A stretch of 15,312 bases of DNA. It comes from Deltaproteobacteria bacterium RBG_16_44_11 (GTDB lineage: Bacteria; Desulfobacterota; Syntrophia; Syntrophales; Smithellaceae). The position numbers and the translations under genes are program-made. Under the pieces are notes generated by a model. It was not told the DNA's origin. It saw nothing but the letters and a program-made list of their open reading frames with translations, and did no database searches. Shown piece after piece: positions 13,827-15,312 of the stretch. The stretch is taken from positions 89,531 to 104,842 of the forward strand of contig MGQN01000017.1 of NCBI GenBank assembly GCA_001797845.1, read 5' to 3'. Within the stretch, counting starts at the first letter, position 1. Every line of letters begins with the position of its first letter.

Positions 13827-15312
13827 TCAGAGTTTAAGATTAATTCCAATCATACCATTGATTCCCGGCATGGGATAGTCCTTTTTATAAGCATAGCGCA
13901 CATCCGTCAGGTTTTCACCGGCAATAAATATTTCACCGCTTAGTTCAGGCGATTTCCAGTCAAACTCCCAGCTTATTTTACCGCTGATAATCCAGAATCC
14001 ATCCACTCTTGCAATGCTGGTGCCGCCGTAATCCAAAGCGCGGTTATTGGCCACATATTGATAATCCTGATACAAAGTGTCAAGACTGATCTTGAGGCAG
14101 TCAAATAATTTGAGGTTGGCACCGGCGGAAGCCATCCATTCGGGAGAATAAGGAAGGTTATCCGGCGAGCGATTTATTATCCAAGTTCCTCCGGCGAAAA
14201 GCGAAAGTTCTTTTATCGGACTGAAGTTTAGCGTTGCTTCCAAGCCCTGTCTTTCAAAAGAAGCAATATTTTCATAGTGAGGCGGAGCGGGGCTGGTAAT
14301 GATGATGAGGCGGTTTTTGCCTTTATCGTAAAAATAAGTTATATCCGCGCGGACTTTCGCCCCGAAAGAACGGATAATACCCGCTTCGAAGTGATCAACA
14401 ATTTCCGGATCAAGCTCTTTCCACTTTGTGTTATTTCCCCACAGCATTTTGGATTGGGCAACAACATAGAGGCCGGGGTAATTGATGCCGCGGCTGTAAA
14501 AAACATGTAAATCCGTAGAAGAATTTTTCAGCGCAATCCCCGCCTGCGGCGTAAATCTCGAATCAAAATCGCTGTGCTCGTAATAGCGGACTCCGGCTGA
14601 AGGAATCAGCTGCCAGTTTTTCCCAAGAGCCAATTCATGACTTAACGACAGGTAAGGAGAAACCATTCTAAAATCATCACGGGAGAAATTACTGTCAGGC
14701 TGCGGCGCATCCCTGTCGATAAAAACCTTTCCGGTAGTAAAATCAAAATCCGCCCCGGCGGTTATTAAAGAACCCTTCCATGGCGTAAATACTTCTCTGG
14801 CGCGCACACCGTAATTATCAAAATCGGTTACGGTATCATAATACAACAGATTCACCAGATCAAACTGATCGAGCCACTGCGCCTTCCCGCTATTCCAGTA
14901 AACTTTCAAATCTCCTTTGATTTTATCGTAGCGATGAGACAATACTATAGTGGTTAAAACGTCTTCGAGTTTATATGTTCCCTGTTTTTCCTGCGGTCTG
15001 CCTTCGGGACCAGGATCATCGGCGGAATTGTGGCTTGCATTAACTGTTATATCCATAGACCAATTGGAGAAAAACTGCTGACCTATTCTGGCAAAATAGC
15101 CCTGAAGTTCGCCTCCTGCATCGTCCCGATGACCGCTGGATTGCTTAAAACTCTGAAGCACATAATAGTCTGTATCTTTTATTTTTCCGCCATGTTCGGC
15201 AACTTCAACCAACGTATTGTAAGAGCCAATAGCGCTTTTGAACCCTGTTGTAAATCCCTGCTCCTGCTTACGCTTGGTAATCAGGTTTATCGCACCAAAA
15301 GCCATATTCCCG
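13827..15312 (-). CDS. TonB-dependent outer-membrane receptor, C-terminal part
   Basis: Open from the right edge to a TGA at 13827-13829, about 494 residues, so the N-terminus (signal peptide, TonB box and most of the plug) lies outside. The first visible residues, G-N-M-A-F-G-A-I-N-L-I-T-K-R, are the end of the plug domain ('G-x-x-A-F-G-G-V-I-N-I-I-T'). The ATG at 15305 is therefore internal and not the start. The remainder is rich in alternating strands of a 22-strand barrel and ends in A-Y-K-K-D-Y-P-M-P-G-I-N-G and a last strand closing with L-K-L rather than a final Phe. Such receptors take up siderophores, vitamin B12, metals or glycans with energy from TonB/ExbBD. The substrate is not predictable from this part. 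Confidence 0.88.
   Translation of the reverse strand, partial: GNMAFGAINLITKRKQEQGFTTGFKSAIGSYNTLVEVAEHGGKIKDTDYYVLQSFKQSSGHRDDAGGELQGYFARIGQQFFSNWSMDITVNASHNSADDPGPEGRPQEKQGTYKLEDVLTTIVLSHRYDKIKGDLKVYWNSGKAQWLDQFDLVNLLYYDTVTDFDNYGVRAREVFTPWKGSLITAGADFDFTTGKVFIDRDAPQPDSNFSRDDFRMVSPYLSLSHELALGKNWQLIPSAGVRYYEHSDFDSRFTPQAGIALKNSSTDLHVFYSRGINYPGLYVVAQSKMLWGNNTKWKELDPEIVDHFEAGIIRSFGAKVRADITYFYDKGKNRLIIITSPAPPHYENIASFERQGLEATLNFSPIKELSLFAGGTWIINRSPDNLPYSPEWMASAGANLKLFDCLKISLDTLYQDYQYVANNRALDYGGTSIARVDGFWIISGKISWEFDWKSPELSGEIFIAGENLTDVRYAYKKDYPMPGINGMIGINLKL

Noticed and set aside
1..15312. CRISPR array, tRNA or rRNA genes
   Set aside because: No regularly spaced direct repeats and no tRNA or rRNA-like conserved segments were seen on either strand.

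Overview
The window looks like a chromosomal piece from an anaerobic, selenocysteine-using bacterium. A member of the former Deltaproteobacteria (Syntrophia or relatives) is my best guess, but this is inference. It rests on moderate GC, the style of the proteins, intergenic palindromic repeats of the 'gtcattgcga...tcgcaacgac' type, a TonB receptor (so a Gram-negative envelope) and an in-frame UGA that reads as selenocysteine.

Left part (1-3800), mostly minus strand and accessory in character: the 5' end of a tryptophanase/tyrosine phenol-lyase family gene; a monoacylglycerol-lipase-like alpha/beta hydrolase; a RelE-type toxin with a ribbon-helix-helix antitoxin and a near-consensus promoter; a small four-helix membrane protein; and a graveyard with two clear remnants, and one weak one, of the C-terminal tail of restriction-modification enzymes. 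There is also a highly structured palindromic element at the 3' end of the toxin gene and an orphan coding fragment at 3519-3734.

Central and right part (3800-13176), plus strand and housekeeping or redox in character: thioredoxin reductase (trxB), a repeat-filled spacer, then lgt, a CoA-disulfide-reductase-family flavoprotein, a TerC-family membrane protein, a SpoU-type RNA 2'-O-methyltransferase, a second palindromic repeat, cutA, transketolase and a phosphoglucose isomerase. Genes are closely spaced and probably form one or two operons.

The main discovery is at 5901-7232. The flavoprotein gene is interrupted by a single in-frame TGA (6030-6032) exactly where the family has its catalytic cysteine (S-Y-A-S-[TGA]-P-T-P-Y-Y-I-G). 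A 9-bp perfect hairpin with a GGC loop begins 9 nt after the TGA, with its loop 18 nt downstream, as expected for a bacterial SECIS. A standard gene caller would start the protein at 6216 and lose the FAD-binding motif and the active site. I read it as a selenoprotein of 443 residues with Sec at position 44.

Far right (13185-15312), minus strand: a nitroreductase-family flavoprotein converging on the isomerase gene, and the C-terminal part of a TonB-dependent outer-membrane receptor that runs off the window.
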